A DNA stretch of 6,546 bases. It comes from Rhodocyclaceae bacterium (GTDB lineage: Bacteria > Pseudomonadota > Gammaproteobacteria > Burkholderiales > Rhodocyclaceae). The notes below the pieces were generated by a model that did no database searches, was not told the origin of the DNA, and was given only the letters and a program-made list of their open reading frames with translations. The stretch lies in assembly GCA_020849155.1 (NCBI GenBank), contig JADLGU010000375.1, positions 1 through 6,546 of the forward strand, given 5' to 3'. Both the position numbers and the translations under genes were made by a program. Positions 6,209-6,546 of this stretch are shown one piece after another; the stretch's first letter is position 1, and every line of letters begins with the position of its first letter.

Positions 6209-6546
6209 ATGACAACTCAAGCGACCTACAACTACAAGGTGGTGCGCCAGTTTGCCGTGATGACGGTGATCTGGGGCATCGTCGGCATGCTGGTGGGCGT
6301 CATCATCGCTGCCCAGCTGGTGTGGCCGGAGCTCAACCTGCACGAGTTCCTCGGCTATGGCCGATTGCGCCCGCTGCACACCAATGCGGTGATCTTCGCG
6401 TTCGGCGGCTGCGCGCTGTTCGCCACCAGCTACTACGTGGTGCAGCGCACCTGCCATGCACCGCTGTTCGCGCCCGGCTTGGCGGCTTTCACCTTCTGGG
6501 GCTGGCAGCTGGTCATCGTGCTGGCGGCGCTGTCGCTGCCGCTTGG
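6209..6546 (+). CDS. ccoN: Cytochrome c oxidase cbb3-type, subunit I CcoN (partial, N-terminal part)
   Basis: CcoN is the catalytic inner-membrane subunit of the high-affinity cbb3 oxidase and holds low-spin haem b and the haem b3-CuB centre where oxygen is reduced. The first 112 residues are present. MTTQATYNYKVVRQFAVMTV opens the first helix (about 15-38), and GRLRPLHTNAVIFAFGGCAL contains H57, the expected axial ligand of low-spin haem b. TFWGWQLVIVLAALSLPLG starts the third helix. The match to other CcoN proteins is close throughout. The ATG at 6209 has a GAAGAGG ribosome site (6192-6198) with a slightly long 10-nt spacer. The gene follows its own FNR promoter, and ccoO, ccoQ and ccoP would be expected downstream of the window. 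Confidence 0.97.
   Translation, partial: MTTQATYNYKVVRQFAVMTVIWGIVGMLVGVIIAAQLVWPELNLHEFLGYGRLRPLHTNAVIFAFGGCALFATSYYVVQRTCHAPLFAPGLAAFTFWGWQLVIVLAALSLPL

Overview
The window looks like the chromosome of a GC-rich, respiratory betaproteobacterium, probably of the Rhodocyclales type (Azoarcus/Dechloromonas/Thauera-like). The lineage is inferred from protein resemblance, the ccoI-ccoS-ccoN gene order, GC-rich codon use and FNR/ANR-type boxes; no rRNA or taxonomic marker is present. It carries seven protein genes (five complete minus-strand or plus-strand sets plus two cut by the window edges), one tRNA and a candidate small RNA.

Left third (1-2198, minus strand): a compact type IV pilus minor-pilin operon read right to left as pilE, a GspH/FimT-type pseudopilin, pilV and pilW (pilW runs off the left edge). 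Every gene begins with a short class III prepilin leader ending in Gly, a +5 Glu and a hydrophobic helix. The genes overlap by 1 nt (TGATG) or are 2-14 nt apart, so translation is probably coupled. PilX and PilY1 would be expected beyond the edge.

Middle (2199-2481): a divergent control region with nested inverted repeats, then a self-contained tRNA-Thr(CGT) unit with a near-consensus sigma70 promoter, a GC-rich discriminator, encoded CCA and a strong Rho-independent terminator.

Right (2493-6546, plus strand): an HSD10-like short-chain dehydrogenase, then ccoI (Cu(I) P1B-type ATPase) and ccoS, both needed for cbb3 oxidase maturation, and the start of ccoN, the catalytic subunit of that oxidase. 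CcoI supplies copper for the binuclear centre, CcoS is needed for cofactor insertion, and CcoN houses the haem b and haem b3-CuB sites.

The most interesting part is the 284-nt ccoS-ccoN gap. It holds two consensus FNR boxes, each with a -10-like hexamer at exactly the same class II distance. The downstream one fits the ccoN promoter. The upstream one drives nothing coding; it is followed by a 5' hairpin, a CU-rich linker and a strong terminator, together the layout of a roughly 75-nt oxygen-regulated Hfq-type small RNA. Nine consecutive bases of its linker are complementary to the pilE leader just upstream of the Shine-Dalgarno, a speculative link between the two ends of the window.
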